Shown piece after piece: positions 45,117 to 55,000 of a stretch of 64,000 nt of DNA. The notes under the pieces were generated by a model. The model was not told the origin of the DNA. It saw only the letters and a list, made by a program, of their open reading frames with translations, and did no database searches. Both the position numbers and the translations under genes were made by a program. The first letter of the stretch is position 1. The number at the start of each line of letters is the position of its first letter. Origin of the DNA: Rhodoferax sp. GW822-FHT02A01 (GTDB lineage Bacteria > Pseudomonadota > Gammaproteobacteria > Burkholderiales > Burkholderiaceae_C); contig NZ_CP152376.1 of assembly GCF_038784515.1 (NCBI RefSeq), positions 4,650,001 to 4,714,000 on the forward strand. The letters are read 5' to 3'.

Positions 45117-45926
45117 ATGACAGCGACCGAAAAATTCAACCGAGGGCTGCGCGTTTTTGTAAGCGACATCGCCCAGGGCTTTTTTGAAATCACACACAAC
45201 GGTTTCGCCCTGCTGGGCTTGGCCGTGATGTTTGCCATCATCACACTGGCTGCCCGCCCCGAACTGCGGGATGCTGGCGAGGCACAACTCATCACCTGGC
45301 TGCAGGAACGCCAAGCCGCCATCAACGGCTTTGTCAGCAATACCGACGCTGTAGACCGCGCCACAGCCGCTGACCCCAAGAGCCTGCCCAAGCAACAGGC
45401 GGCCATCACCTATTGGCTCAGCAAGAAGTACGGCATTGCGCCAGAACCCCTTAGTGCGCTCGTTGCCGAAGCCTATGACGCAGGCGCCAAGAACAAGCTC
45501 GACCCAACGCTGATCCTGGCTGTCATGGCCGTGGAGTCGGGATTCAATCCATTTGCCCAAAGCAATGTGGGCGCCCAAGGCTTGATGCAAGTCATGACCA
45601 AGGTGCATAGCGAGAAGTACCAATTCTTCGGTGGCCAGTTCGCCGCCTTTGACCCGCTCACCAATCTTCGCGTGGGCGTCAAAGTGCTGCAGGAGTGCGT
45701 GGCACGCGCTGGCTCGCTGGAGGGTGGACTCAAGCTCTACGTAGGCGCGGGCAATCTGGATGAAGACGGTGGCTACGCCGCCAAGGTGATGGCCGAGCAC
45801 GCTCGCCTACAGCAGGTCGCTGCAGGTCGCTCCGTCCCTCAGCTAAACACAACGTCGGTACCGGTAAAAGCCTCATCGCCTGCCAAGCCACAAACGGAAA
45901 CCGTGGCCAGCCTTTTCAGTTCCTGA
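45117..45926 (+). CDS. Membrane-anchored lytic transglycosylase (SLT domain)
   Basis: A 269-residue protein with one N-terminal helix (GFALLGLAVMFAIITLAA, about 30-47) and a periplasmic SLT domain (about 125-225). The catalytic glutamate is in ILAVMAVESGFNPFAQSNVG, followed by AQGLMQVMTKVH and LRVGVKVLQECV; LKLYVGAGN stands for the usual AYNAG-type block. It cuts the MurNAc-GlcNAc bond of peptidoglycan. A Ser/Pro/Thr-rich tail follows. AAGGAAGAG precedes the ATG. Confidence 0.9.
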   Translation: MTATEKFNRGLRVFVSDIAQGFFEITHNGFALLGLAVMFAIITLAARPELRDAGEAQLITWLQERQAAINGFVSNTDAVDRATAADPKSLPKQQAAITYWLSKKYGIAPEPLSALVAEAYDAGAKNKLDPTLILAVMAVESGFNPFAQSNVGAQGLMQVMTKVHSEKYQFFGGQFAAFDPLTNLRVGVKVLQECVARAGSLEGGLKLYVGAGNLDEDGGYAAKVMAEHARLQQVAAGRSVPQLNTTSVPVKASSPAKPQTETVASLFSS

Positions 45927-45950
45927 TCCGGCTCAGTTAAACTCGCACTG

Positions 45951-46070
45951 CACGCGACTGGCGATAGGCCCTTGACCAACCGGTTTTCAGGGCTGATGTG
46001 GGATACCACAGGGGAGCGTGCCGCACGATGGTGATAAGTCGCTGCGATCAGCCGTTCGCCTGGGCAGCCC
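45951..46070 (+). promoter_or_regulatory. ZTP riboswitch (pfl motif) upstream of glyA
   Basis: The leader shows the conserved ZTP aptamer: CACGC (45951-45955) pairs with GCGTG (46016-46020); GACTGGCG (45956-45963) is the signature junction; a GTGG/CCAC hairpin (45998-46009) is followed by GGGGAGCGTG; and the 3' half CCGTTCGCCTGGGCAG (46052-46067) is the diagnostic pfl segment. ZTP/ZMP accumulates when 10-formyl-THF runs short, and glyA supplies one-carbon units, so binding should raise glyA expression. No intrinsic terminator is visible, so control may be at translation (RBS AAAGGA near 46103). Confidence 0.93.
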
Positions 46071-46114
46071 TGTGTCAAACCACACCCACAGGCCCAATGT
46101 CTTAAAGGACTGCC

Positions 46115-47359
46115 ATGTACGACCGCAACATTCTTGTTGAACAGACCGATCCCGAACTGTGGAAGGCCATCCTGGCCGAAAATGCCCGTCAGGAACACCA
46201 CATCGAGCTGATTGCCAGCGAAAACTACGCATCCCCCGCCGTCATGGCTGCCCAGGGAAGCCAGCTTACTAATAAGTATGCAGAAGGCTATCCAGGGAAG
46301 CGCTACTACGGCGGCTGCGAATTTGTGGACGTTGCCGAGCAACTTGCCATTGACCGCGTGAAGCAGCTGTTTGGCGCAGAAGCGGCCAATGTGCAAGCCC
46401 ATTGCGGTGCCTCTGCCAATGAAGCCGTATTCCTGGCCTTCCTGAAGCCAGGCGACACCATCATGGGCATGAGCCTGGCCGAAGGTGGCCACCTGACCCA
46501 CGGAATGCCCCTCAACATGAGTGGCAAATGGTTCAACGTGGTGAGCTATGGACTGGACGCCAAAGAAGCCATTGACTACGACGCCATGGAGCGCAAGGCC
46601 CATGAGCACAAGCCCAAGCTGATCGTGGCCGGCGCTTCGGCGTACAGTTTGCACATTGATTTTGAACGTTTTGCCAAGGTGGCCAAAGACATCGGCGCCA
46701 TTTTCATGGTGGATATGGCCCACTATGCGGGTCTGATTGCCGCTGGCGTCTACCCTAACCCGGTGCCGCACGCCGACATTGTGACCTCCACCACCCACAA
46801 GAGTCTGCGTGGCCCCCGTGGCGGCATCATCCTGATGAAGGCTGAGCACGAAAAGGCGATCAACAGCGCGATCTTCCCTGGCTTGCAAGGCGGCCCCCTC
46901 ATGCACGTGATTGCCGCAAAAGCAGTCGCGTTCAAGGAGGCGCTGGAACCCGGCTTCAAGCAGTACCAGCAGCAGGTATTGAAGAATGCCCAGATCGTGG
47001 CCGAAACCCTGACGCAACGCGGTCTTCGGATTGTGAGCGGCGGCACCCAAAGCCACGTCATGCTGGTTGACTTGCGGTCCAAAGGCATCACCGGCAAGGA
47101 AGCTGAAGCCGTTTTGGGCAGCGCTCACATGACCATCAACAAGAACGCCATCCCCAACGACCCGGAGAAACCCATGGTCACCAGCGGCGTGCGTATAGGC
47201 ACACCAGCCATGACCACGCGCGGCTTCAAGGACGAAGAAGCGCGCTTGACTGCCAATCTGGTTGCGGACGTGCTGGACAATCCACGCGACGCAGCCAACA
47301 TCGAAGCCGTTCGAGCCAAGGTGCACGCCCTGACCCAGCGGTTCCCGGTCTACAAATAA
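46115..47359 (+). CDS. glyA: Serine hydroxymethyltransferase
   Basis: A 414-residue PLP enzyme converting serine and THF to glycine and methylene-[39 protein letters not shown], and the PLP-lysine block [18 protein letters not shown] are all intact. Length is close to E. coli GlyA (417). It is under a ZTP riboswitch and is followed after 16 bases by nrdR, a common pairing. Confidence 0.98.
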   Translation: MYDRNILVEQTDPELWKAILAENARQEHHIELIASENYASPAVMAAQGSQLTNKYAEGYPGKRYYGGCEFVDVAEQLAIDRVKQLFGAEAANVQAHCGASANEAVFLAFLKPGDTIMGMSLAEGGHLTHGMPLNMSGKWFNVVSYGLDAKEAIDYDAMERKAHEHKPKLIVAGASAYSLHIDFERFAKVAKDIGAIFMVDMAHYAGLIAAGVYPNPVPHADIVTSTTHKSLRGPRGGIILMKAEHEKAINSAIFPGLQGGPLMHVIAAKAVAFKEALEPGFKQYQQQVLKNAQIVAETLTQRGLRIVSGGTQSHVMLVDLRSKGITGKEAEAVLGSAHMTINKNAIPNDPEKPMVTSGVRIGTPAMTTRGFKDEEARLTANLVADVLDNPRDAANIEAVRAKVHALTQRFPVYK

Positions 47360-47375
47360 GTCGAGTGACCTGAAC

Positions 47376-47825
47376 ATGAAGTGCCCCTTCTGCGGAAATT
47401 CCGAAACCCAGGTCGTGGAGACCCGGATTGCCGAAGATGGGGACTTCATTCGTCGTCGCAGGCAATGCGGCTCCTGCGAGAAGCGCTTTACCACTTACGA
47501 GCGCCCGGACGTCAACTTCCCGTCCATCGTCAAGAAGGATGGACGACGCATCGAATTTGAGCGAGCCAAGCTCCAGGCCTCCATGAACCTGGCGCTACGC
47601 AAACGGCCGGTCAGCACAGAACAGGTGGACGCGGCGATCGAAAGGATCGAGGAAAAGCTGCTGAATCTGGGATTGCGTGAGGTGCAATCCACCCGCATTG
47701 GTGAACTGGTGATGCGCGAGCTCAAAAAGCTCGACAAGGTTGCTTACGTGCGATTCGCTAGCGTGTACCGCAACTTTGAGGATATTGATGAGTTCAAGAC
47801 GTTGGTGGATGAGGTGAGCAAGTAG
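47376..47825 (+). CDS. nrdR: Transcriptional repressor NrdR
   Basis: A 149-residue repressor of ribonucleotide reductase genes. The zinc ribbon is [17 protein letters not shown] with [12 protein letters not shown], followed by an ATP-cone domain (about 49-139: [20 protein letters not shown]). It senses ATP/dATP. Length is standard. It abuts the convergent FimT-like gene with no gap, marking the left border of the AT-rich pilus block. Confidence 0.97.
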   Translation: MKCPFCGNSETQVVETRIAEDGDFIRRRRQCGSCEKRFTTYERPDVNFPSIVKKDGRRIEFERAKLQASMNLALRKRPVSTEQVDAAIERIEEKLLNLGLREVQSTRIGELVMRELKKLDKVAYVRFASVYRNFEDIDEFKTLVDEVSK

Positions 47826-48389
47826 TTAGCTGGCACAAATTCCGCTGTAGGATTTATACACACGATATGTACCTCTCTTATTGACTGCAATGCAAAAAAT
47901 TGGCACTGAGCTCGAGTCTCGAGTGGAAATAGTGAACGTGCCTGCCTGAAATCCGCCTTTAGGCAAAATGGCCTCGCCCGAAAAAGTGTAAGAGACATCT
48001 TTCGAAATTGGGGTGTTCCCGGAAAGCAGCAATTTTCCGGATATCGCTGCTTCCCGAAACAAGACTGTCTCTCCACCGTCGACTAGACGGCTATTGTTGA
48101 TGTCGTGGAAAACAATCCACCCCTGCGACCAGTCTCCAGTAGTTTTGCACTGGAACCCATCATTGGATTTGCACATCACGACATGCCCGTTCCTGCGGAT
48201 TGCTTCGATACGGGACAGACGCAAACCATCGCATACAGCCAATGACACGGAGCGAAGACGCCATTCGCTCACCAGATTACTCATTCCTGAAGCACAAAGC
48301 GCCACTGTCGCAGTCAAAATAGCGACTACTAGCAGCATTTCAATTGGTGAACTTCCAATTTGCAACCCAACTTTTCGCATGCACACCAT
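47826..48389 (-). CDS. FimT/GspH-like pseudopilin with altered cleavage region
   Basis: A 187-residue minor pilin-like protein on the opposite strand to the pil operon. The N-terminal region reads QIG then SSPIEMLLVVAILTATVAL: Gly-1 and Glu5 are kept, but the normal Phe/Met/Val at +1 is Ser and the usual T-L-I is S-P-I. LRSVSLAVCDGLRLSRIEAI followed by RRNGHVVMCKS is the FimT/GspH continuation. GGAG six bases before ATG 48389 supports that start. It could be a diverged or duplicated FimT; whether PilD still processes it is uncertain. Confidence 0.75.
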   Translation of the reverse strand: MVCMRKVGLQIGSSPIEMLLVVAILTATVALCASGMSNLVSEWRLRSVSLAVCDGLRLSRIEAIRRNGHVVMCKSNDGFQCKTTGDWSQGWIVFHDINNSRLVDGGETVLFREAAISGKLLLSGNTPISKDVSYTFSGEAILPKGGFQAGTFTISTRDSSSVPIFCIAVNKRGTYRVYKSYSGICAS

Positions 48390-48690
48390 TTCCCGCTCCA
48401 TTAGGAGCGCTCAATAAATTAGGAAGAGGGAAATTGCAGCGCGGCAGAAAGCTGCTTGAAGTTGGAAATGCCTGTAGCCGTTGAATCAGGCGCAGGGATT
48501 CTAACGCCTCACAATCGACGCCCGCAACTCGTTGCCCTGGATGCTACCGCCCGTACTCTTTTGGCGACCACTTGTCAATCAGACACGCACGTGTCAATTC
48601 TTTCATTTAGCATGCAACGCAGTAGCCCAAACTAACCCCTGGGACATTGGGTATTTTTTGTAATTCAGATATCCCTACGGAACTCAATTT
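48390..48690. other. Intergenic region before pilE
   Basis: About 300 bases between divergent pilin-type genes with no reading frame. It holds a GACACG-CA-CGTGTC inverted repeat (48582-48595) flanked by TGTCAAT repeats (48573-48579, 48592-48598), and a weak ACCC/GGGT stem with six T residues (48634-48658). It should hold the pil promoter, but no convincing sigma-70 or sigma-54 site was found. Confidence 0.5.
48573..48598. promoter_or_regulatory. Operator-like palindrome upstream of pilE
   Basis: GACACG and CGTGTC are perfect inverted arms two bases apart, bounded by two TGTCAAT copies whose starts are 19 bases apart. The shape suits a dimeric regulator; none is identified. Confidence 0.35.
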
Positions 48691-49152
48691 ATGCAAATTA
48701 GAAATACTGCTCACGGCCTGCCCGTTGAGCGCGGATTTACCCTTATTGAGTTAATGATTACTGTTGCGATTGTGGGAATTTTGGCCTCCATTGCCTTACC
48801 TTCCTACAGTAATTATGTGATTCGCGGAAAGATTCCTGATGCTACTTCAACGTTGGCCGTCAAGCGAGTCAAGCTCGAACAGTATTACCAAGATAACAAA
48901 ACCTATGCTGGTGCCCCGGATTGCAATTCCGACACCACAACCAGCAAATATTTTAATTTTGATTGTTCCGTCGCGGCCACGGCCTCTGTTTATACGCTGC
49001 GGGCGCAAGGGCAAGGCTCGATGGCGGGATTTACTTATACATTGGATCAAACCAATGCGAAGACTACAACCATCGCATCGCCGGCGCCTTCTGCTTGGCG
49101 AACCAGCTCCACCCAGGCTTGCTGGCTAACTAACACGGGGGGTACGTGTTAA
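48691..49152 (+). CDS. pilE: Type IV pilin PilE-like
   Basis: A 153-residue prepilin, leader MQIRNTAHGLPVERG (15 residues), mature FTLIELMITVAIVGILASIA then LPSYSNYVIRGKIPDA; VKLEQYYQDNKTYAGAPDC is typical of PilE/ComP-like betaproteobacterial pilins. C-terminal cysteines (QACW, GGTC) can form the D-region disulphide. It is first in the operon, whereas pilE is often last. It overlaps fimT by 7 bases. Confidence 0.85.
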   Translation: MQIRNTAHGLPVERGFTLIELMITVAIVGILASIALPSYSNYVIRGKIPDATSTLAVKRVKLEQYYQDNKTYAGAPDCNSDTTTSKYFNFDCSVAATASVYTLRAQGQGSMAGFTYTLDQTNAKTTTIASPAPSAWRTSSTQACWLTNTGGTC

Positions 49153-49676
49153 TTTCCAGACAAAGAGGTGTCAGCCTCATCGAAACCATGATGGCAGTGG
49201 TCATCATGGTTGTGTTGGTGGTTATGGGACTACCTAGCTTCTCAGCATTTTTGCAGAATCGAAAGGTTCGCAATGCGACAGAAGCAATTCACAACGGATT
49301 GAGTCTTGCAAAAGCCGAGGCTGTGAGACGTAACACAATCGTTGCTTTCAACTTATCGGCAAACCGTAGCTGGAGTCTGACTTGCACAAATTGCGCGGAC
49401 ACATTGCCATCCATGCCGGCAACGGAAATTCCAGCTGAAATTGCAATTTCCACCAGTGCAACCCCTTTAGTATTGAATTTCAATGGCTTCGGCAAGGTTA
49501 CTTCGCTATCCGATGGAAGTACTTCGGTAATTAATATTTCAAATAGCAATGGCACATGTGAAAAAGATGGCGGCTCAATTCGCTGCCTGCGCATCATTGT
49601 GGCACCGGGAGGGCAAATTCGAAGCTGTGATCCGCGTTTAACTGACACAAACCCAAGCAGTCCGCAGGCATGCTGA
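49146..49676 (+). CDS. Minor pilin FimT/FimU-like (GspH domain)
   Basis: A 176-residue prepilin, leader MLISRQRG, mature VSLIETMMAVVIMVVLVVMG, then NATEAIHNGLSLAKAEAVRR typical of FimT/FimU. The start is GTG at 49146 inside the end of pilE. It is probably part of the tip priming complex with PilV, PilW and PilX. Confidence 0.85.
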   Translation: MLISRQRGVSLIETMMAVVIMVVLVVMGLPSFSAFLQNRKVRNATEAIHNGLSLAKAEAVRRNTIVAFNLSANRSWSLTCTNCADTLPSMPATEIPAEIAISTSATPLVLNFNGFGKVTSLSDGSTSVINISNSNGTCEKDGGSIRCLRIIVAPGGQIRSCDPRLTDTNPSSPQAC

Positions 49677-49683
49677 TCTGACG

Positions 49684-50148
49684 ATGAATATGAAAGAAGC
49701 ACAACACTCTCAAAGCGGCATGATGCTCATTGAGGCTCTTATTGCCATTCTTCTGTTTGCCGTTGGCATTCTCGGCATAGTGGGTCTCCAAGGTACTGCC
49801 GTGAAGCAAGTGACGGAAGCGAGATTCCGTTCAGAGGCATCGATGCTTGCCAATCAATTGCTCGGACAAATGTGGATGAGTGACCGACAGTCAACATCGC
49901 TTTTTAATAACTTTACTGCAGGCGGAGCAGTCCACGACAAATACGATGCTTGGAAGGCACTAGTTACATCCACGCTGCCTACGCCCCAAGATCCCACGGT
50001 GTCTGTAAACAATACGGCAAACGATCCAGGGGAAGGAACCGTCACCATCACATTGTTTTGGCGTTCGCCAAGTGATCCTAGTGACACAAATGATCCCCAT
50101 TACGTTGCGCCACATCGATATGTAGCGATTGCGCAGATTAAACCATAG
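49684..50148 (+). CDS. pilV: Minor pilin PilV
   Basis: A 154-residue prepilin, leader MNMKEAQHSQSG then MMLIEALIAILLFAVGILGI, followed by LQGTAVKQVTEARFRSEASM and LANQLLGQMWMSDR, a strong PilV match. It lies 7 bases after fimT. Confidence 0.88.
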   Translation: MNMKEAQHSQSGMMLIEALIAILLFAVGILGIVGLQGTAVKQVTEARFRSEASMLANQLLGQMWMSDRQSTSLFNNFTAGGAVHDKYDAWKALVTSTLPTPQDPTVSVNNTANDPGEGTVTITLFWRSPSDPSDTNDPHYVAPHRYVAIAQIKP

Positions 50149-50159
50149 GGGATATTGAA

Positions 50160-51431
50160 TTGACTCACCGTATATTCAAGAACCGTTCCCACGTGGCAGG
50201 ATTCAGCATGATTGAAATCCTGGTGGGCTTAGTCATTGGTATGATTGCCAGCCTGGTCGTGCTTCAAGTATTTACCTATTCAGAAGCACGGAATCGAAAT
50301 GCATCGGGTGGAGCTAACGCACAAAGCACGGGCGCTATTACGCTCTATCAATTGCAAACCAACGTCCAGCGAGCTGGATATGGATTGAGCTCAGTCGCGC
50401 TATTGAATTGCGGCGTAACGTGGAATGTTGCAGACAATAGTGCAATCAGCAAGTCGGTCCGTTTGGCACCGGTATCAGTGAATCCTGTCAGCACTGATGG
50501 CACATCTTTAATACCGGCGGGTGATGCCAATACTGACATTATCATGGTGATGTATGGTAACGGCAACAGTCTTTCGCAAGGCAGTGAAATTGATCCCAGT
50601 GGATCCAGTGGATCGGTTTACAAGTTAAAGAGTACAACAACCGTATTTTCTGTTGGAGATCGAGTCATCGCCACGCTTGGCACCACTGCTGATTCTTGTG
50701 GTTCCGCTGTTTTACCCATTACTCAAGTTACTTCCGTCAGTTCAACCGACGGTACTGTTTCAGCCTCTTCGGGGGGAGCCGGCGTAACACTTTTCAACCT
50801 TGGTCCCGGACCAAGTGGAGTCAATGCCACCCCCACTCCTACCATGCCTACAAATGGTCCGACCGTGCTTGTATATGCCGTAAGAAATAAGAGCCTCACT
50901 GTATGTGATTTCAATGTGAACGATTGCAGTCTGAATAGCAAATCTGGATTGAGTTCCGTATGGATTCCGATAGCAGAAAATGTTGTTAGCATGCGCGCAG
51001 TATATTGGAAGGACAACAGTGGTGCATTATGGGATGGCAGTGTCGTAACCAATGATCAAACCCAACCTATCGACTCATGTGGTTGGGCCAGAATTTGGGG
51101 ACTGAATATCATGCTAGTCACCCGAAGTGACGAGCGCGACAAAAATATAGTGACTGTTGCCAACAACAGTGCCATTGTTTCAAATACGTCAGCATTAGCA
51201 TCAATATCAGATGGCCCAGCAATGGCTCCATCCTGGGATGTGAATCATGATGTAACACACAATTCCTTTGACTTGGCGCAACCGATTGTATTAGGCACAG
51301 ACGATGCAACTGATCAGGAGTGGCGTCACTACAGATATAGGGCTTTCCAGACTTTGATACCCGTTAGAAATTCGGTGTGGCTAGTACCGCAATTGAGACC
51401 CCCAATTGCATCTTCAACTTTGTGCTCGTAA
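50160..51431 (+). CDS. pilW: Minor pilin PilW
   Basis: A 423-residue prepilin, leader MTHRIFKNRSHVAG then FSMIEILVGLVIGMIASLVV; QSTGAITLYQLQTNVQRAGY is characteristic of PilW. The start is TTG at 50160 with AGGGG about eight bases upstream. It is longer than many PilW proteins (250-350). Codon use is noticeably more AT-rich than in the flanking rib genes. Confidence 0.86.
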   Translation: MTHRIFKNRSHVAGFSMIEILVGLVIGMIASLVVLQVFTYSEARNRNASGGANAQSTGAITLYQLQTNVQRAGYGLSSVALLNCGVTWNVADNSAISKSVRLAPVSVNPVSTDGTSLIPAGDANTDIIMVMYGNGNSLSQGSEIDPSGSSGSVYKLKSTTTVFSVGDRVIATLGTTADSCGSAVLPITQVTSVSSTDGTVSASSGGAGVTLFNLGPGPSGVNATPTPTMPTNGPTVLVYAVRNKSLTVCDFNVNDCSLNSKSGLSSVWIPIAENVVSMRAVYWKDNSGALWDGSVVTNDQTQPIDSCGWARIWGLNIMLVTRSDERDKNIVTVANNSAIVSNTSALASISDGPAMAPSWDVNHDVTHNSFDLAQPIVLGTDDATDQEWRHYRYRAFQTLIPVRNSVWLVPQLRPPIASSTLCS

Positions 51432-51452
51432 GAAGTTACCGGAAATTGCCAA

Positions 51453-52058
51453 ATGCGAAGCTCAATTAAAAAAACTGAGGAGGGAGTGGTACTTATCATC
51501 GCCTTGATTGTGCTAGTGGCCATGACATTGGCTGCACTGGCAATCATACGGTCGGTGGACACCAATAATTTGATTGCCGGCAACTTGGCGTTTCAGCAAG
51601 CCGCAACGCACTCTGCTGATTTGGGAATTGAGTCGGCTACGACATGGCTTAATAGCGCAACGGATACGACCCTAGCGGTGGACGTAAATACTGAAGGATA
51701 CGTCGCCAACGGAAGTGATCCTTTATTTTCACCTGATGCTACAAACGACAAACTATCTTGGGATAACTACTGGAATCGCTACATTAAGGTCAATCGTAGC
51801 GTGAAGACGCTGACAACCGATGCCTCTGGGAACACCGTGTCCTACATCATTGACAGGCTATGCCCGGCCGCAGGCTCCACCGATAAAATGACCTGCGTCA
51901 TTTCACCAACCGCTGCGAGTTTGGCCAACTCCGGTGGCAGTGCATCTGCTGGTTCAACCCAGCCCAATCCACCACATCCCTTTTGCTACCGGATTACTGT
52001 CCGAGTAGATGGTCCACACAGTACGGTTAGTTATGTGCAATCCATTGTGTACAAATGA
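51453..52058 (+). CDS. pilX: Minor pilin-like PilX
   Basis: A 201-residue protein: MRSSIKKTEEG then VVLIIALIVLVAMTLAALAI, lacking Glu5 as PilX proteins do, followed by NNLIAGNLAFQQAATHSADL and GIESATTWL. A PHPFCYRITVRVDGP block near the C-terminus is usual in PilX. It ends 14 bases before the PilY1 start. Confidence 0.87.
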   Translation: MRSSIKKTEEGVVLIIALIVLVAMTLAALAIIRSVDTNNLIAGNLAFQQAATHSADLGIESATTWLNSATDTTLAVDVNTEGYVANGSDPLFSPDATNDKLSWDNYWNRYIKVNRSVKTLTTDASGNTVSYIIDRLCPAAGSTDKMTCVISPTAASLANSGGSASAGSTQPNPPHPFCYRITVRVDGPHSTVSYVQSIVYK

Positions 52059-52072
52059 GAAGGAGTTGCATC

Positions 52073-55000
52073 ATGTCCTTTAATATATCTCCAACGATTA
52101 TCAGATGTTTGGCGACGACTTTATTGTTATCTGCAATAGGTCAAACTGAAGCAACCGACCTTTCCAGTACGCCACTGAGTACCTATGCAGTGACCTCGGC
52201 AAATGATGTAAAACCGAACGTACTTTTTTTGCTGGATGACTCTGGCAGTATGAGTTGGGATTTCATGCCGGATTGGGCCTGTGCGTCGCAGTCCACGACC
52301 AATTCATCTTGCGGCAGTACGGGACAGGATCCGAGTTCCACACGTTACGAATATATGTTCCGTAATGCTGCCTACAACGGTGTTTATTACAACCCTGCCG
52401 TGCGCTACGTCCCGCCAATTGCGGTGGGCTCCACAGGTGCCACCAATTCGACAACTTACCTCAATATGACCGGTGTCAGTACAAGTACAGGCGCCGACTC
52501 GAATGGAAGCACCAGCAATCCCAACTGGAATGCGGTCAAGAATGATGCCTATGGCGTACAAAGTACGTCAACCAGCAACATCACCCCTACATCGACCAGT
52601 CAGCGGTATTTTTTCACGACCATCGCAGGTGAATACTGCGACTCCAGTAGTTTAAAGAACTGCACCACTTCCAGCACACCGACAGGCACCTACACATTTC
52701 CGGCACCAGTGCGCTGGTGTGACAGCAACGGTGCCAATTGCCAAGCAGCATTTTCAAGCACCCATGCTTATGTGAGAGCGCCAGCGCCGAGAACAAGCAC
52801 AATTGCCATTAACTCTGTCGCAAGTGGTACCACAGTTTCTTCCATCTCATTTGTCGTCGGCAGCAATACCTATCAAATTCTGAATAGCACCGTCACATCG
52901 ACAGGTACAAATACCAGTACATTTGCGGCCCAAATTGCTGCGGCAATCAATGCATGTAACGGCAGTCTTCCGTCCTCTACTGCTTGTAATGTTTCAGGCT
53001 TTGCCGCAACGGTTTCGTCGAATGTCATCACAATTACTGCTGGGCCGGTTGCCACTTCGAGTTTGAGCACTTCCTTGGGTACTCCCACTATTTCCAACTC
53101 CGGCACCTTCACATCGACTCAGACCGCTTTCACCACCACAACGGTACCGGGCTTCACCATAATGACTGTCATCGTTCCTAGTACTACAGCGTTATATCCC
53201 TATCCGGGAGGAACGGTGAAGTACGCAACACGATCAGACTGCGCCGCCAGCACATGCACTGGCAACGAAGAAATGACCAACTATGCGAATTGGTGGACCT
53301 ACTATCGCACCCGCATGCAGATGATGAAGACGGCGGCCAGCAATGCATTTGCTTCTATAGATACAAATTCTGATATTGCTGCAGGCAAGTCACGTTATCG
53401 CGTTGGCTACATGACAATTAACAATAACGCAAATACGGATTTTGTCAATCTTGGCGAATTTACCGGAACTCAGAAGTTCACGTGGTACAGCCAATTACTA
53501 AAAGCCAAGCCAAGTAATTCCACGCCGTTGCGAGCCAGATTGTCGGATGCTGGTCGTTTATATGGTGGGAAACTCAATGGAACCACGTACAACGGCGTGG
53601 TAGTTTCTGATCCATTGCAATACTATTGCCAGCGCAACTATACGATTCTGTCAACCGATGGATTCTGGAACGGCGGAGCAGGCTACAAATTGGATGGCAG
53701 CACAGCCGTCGGCAATCAGGACATTGGTTTACCGGCCCCGTATGGTGATGGCGGCACTTCTACCTTGCAAGCAAGGACCAGCAAGCTGCAAGTCTCTACT
53801 GCGCCCTTGATCAATCAGTATCGAAACACTTATTTGCAGACCCGATCCCAGGTTTTTGCCACTGCCCCCTCTATTCTAAAAAGGACATCCACCAACAGCG
53901 GCGGCTCATGGACAGCATGGGGTAACGCTTCCAGTTGTGTTTCGGTTGGCACTGGAAGCAATCGTACACAATGTCAATTTCCTTATTCCAATTCCACGGA
54001 TAGTGGAGCAACTTGGACTGCCTGGGCCTATTACGCCGTAGACGCGCAATGCACTCCTGATACGACAGGTCGCACCCGTACAGCCTGTTCGGGTACCGTT
54101 TTTACTGGCTATACAGCTTGGGTCAATGCCACAGGCACATGCACGGTCGGAGGAACCACAGAATGTCGGTACTATCAACCAACCACCAGCTTTACCAACA
54201 CAACCAATAACGCCGCATGCACTCCCGTTACGGCCTCACCTTCATCGCCTTACACCGTATTGGTTGCAACGGAGTGTCAGCAGGTAATCGGTTCATTTAG
54301 TGCCTATGTGGACGCGACTGCTACGTGTACCACGAGTTCGACGACCCGCTGCCAATACACATCTTGGTCCAGTTGGGGTAACGTTAGCTCCTGTACGAAC
54401 GCTTCACAAAGCGCGAATTCACCCTACACTCAGTTACTGGCTACACAATGCCAGACTGTTATCGCCAACGGCACGTCAGATACCCTGGCAGACGTGGCAC
54501 AGTATTACTATAGTACAGACCTTCGCACCGCCACTCCCAATTCCACCGCCGATACCACCGGAACGTGCACATCTTCCACCGGCTACGATTTGTGCAATAA
54601 CAGTGTCCCAAAGGGAGGAGACCGTGACACGGCAACTTGGCAACACATGACTACATTTACACTGGGTCTGGGATCGCAAGGGCAAATGATTTATGCGCCT
54701 ACCAACTCGCAGACCAATGATTACTGGAGTGATACTTCAGGAGATTTCAAATCAATCCTGATTGGAGCGACTGCCAATACTTCTACCGGCGTTTGCTCGT
54801 GGCAAAGCTCAGGCCAATGTTATTGGCCCATTCCCTCTGCTGACTCCAACGCCAATATCGATGACTTGTGGCATGCCGCAGTAAACGGCAGAGGAACCTA
54901 CTTCAGTGCGAAGGATCCCACTTCGTTGTCGACAGGTCTGGCGACCACTTTGGGTAATATTCCAGCACAGCCGCGTGACGGAACTTCTGCCGCGGCAGCC

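Noticed and set aside
48561..48577. Possible sigma-54 promoter (TTGGCGACCACTTGTC) before pilE
   Set aside because: The GG/GC spacing is one base short and the -12 element reads TTGT instead of TTGC.
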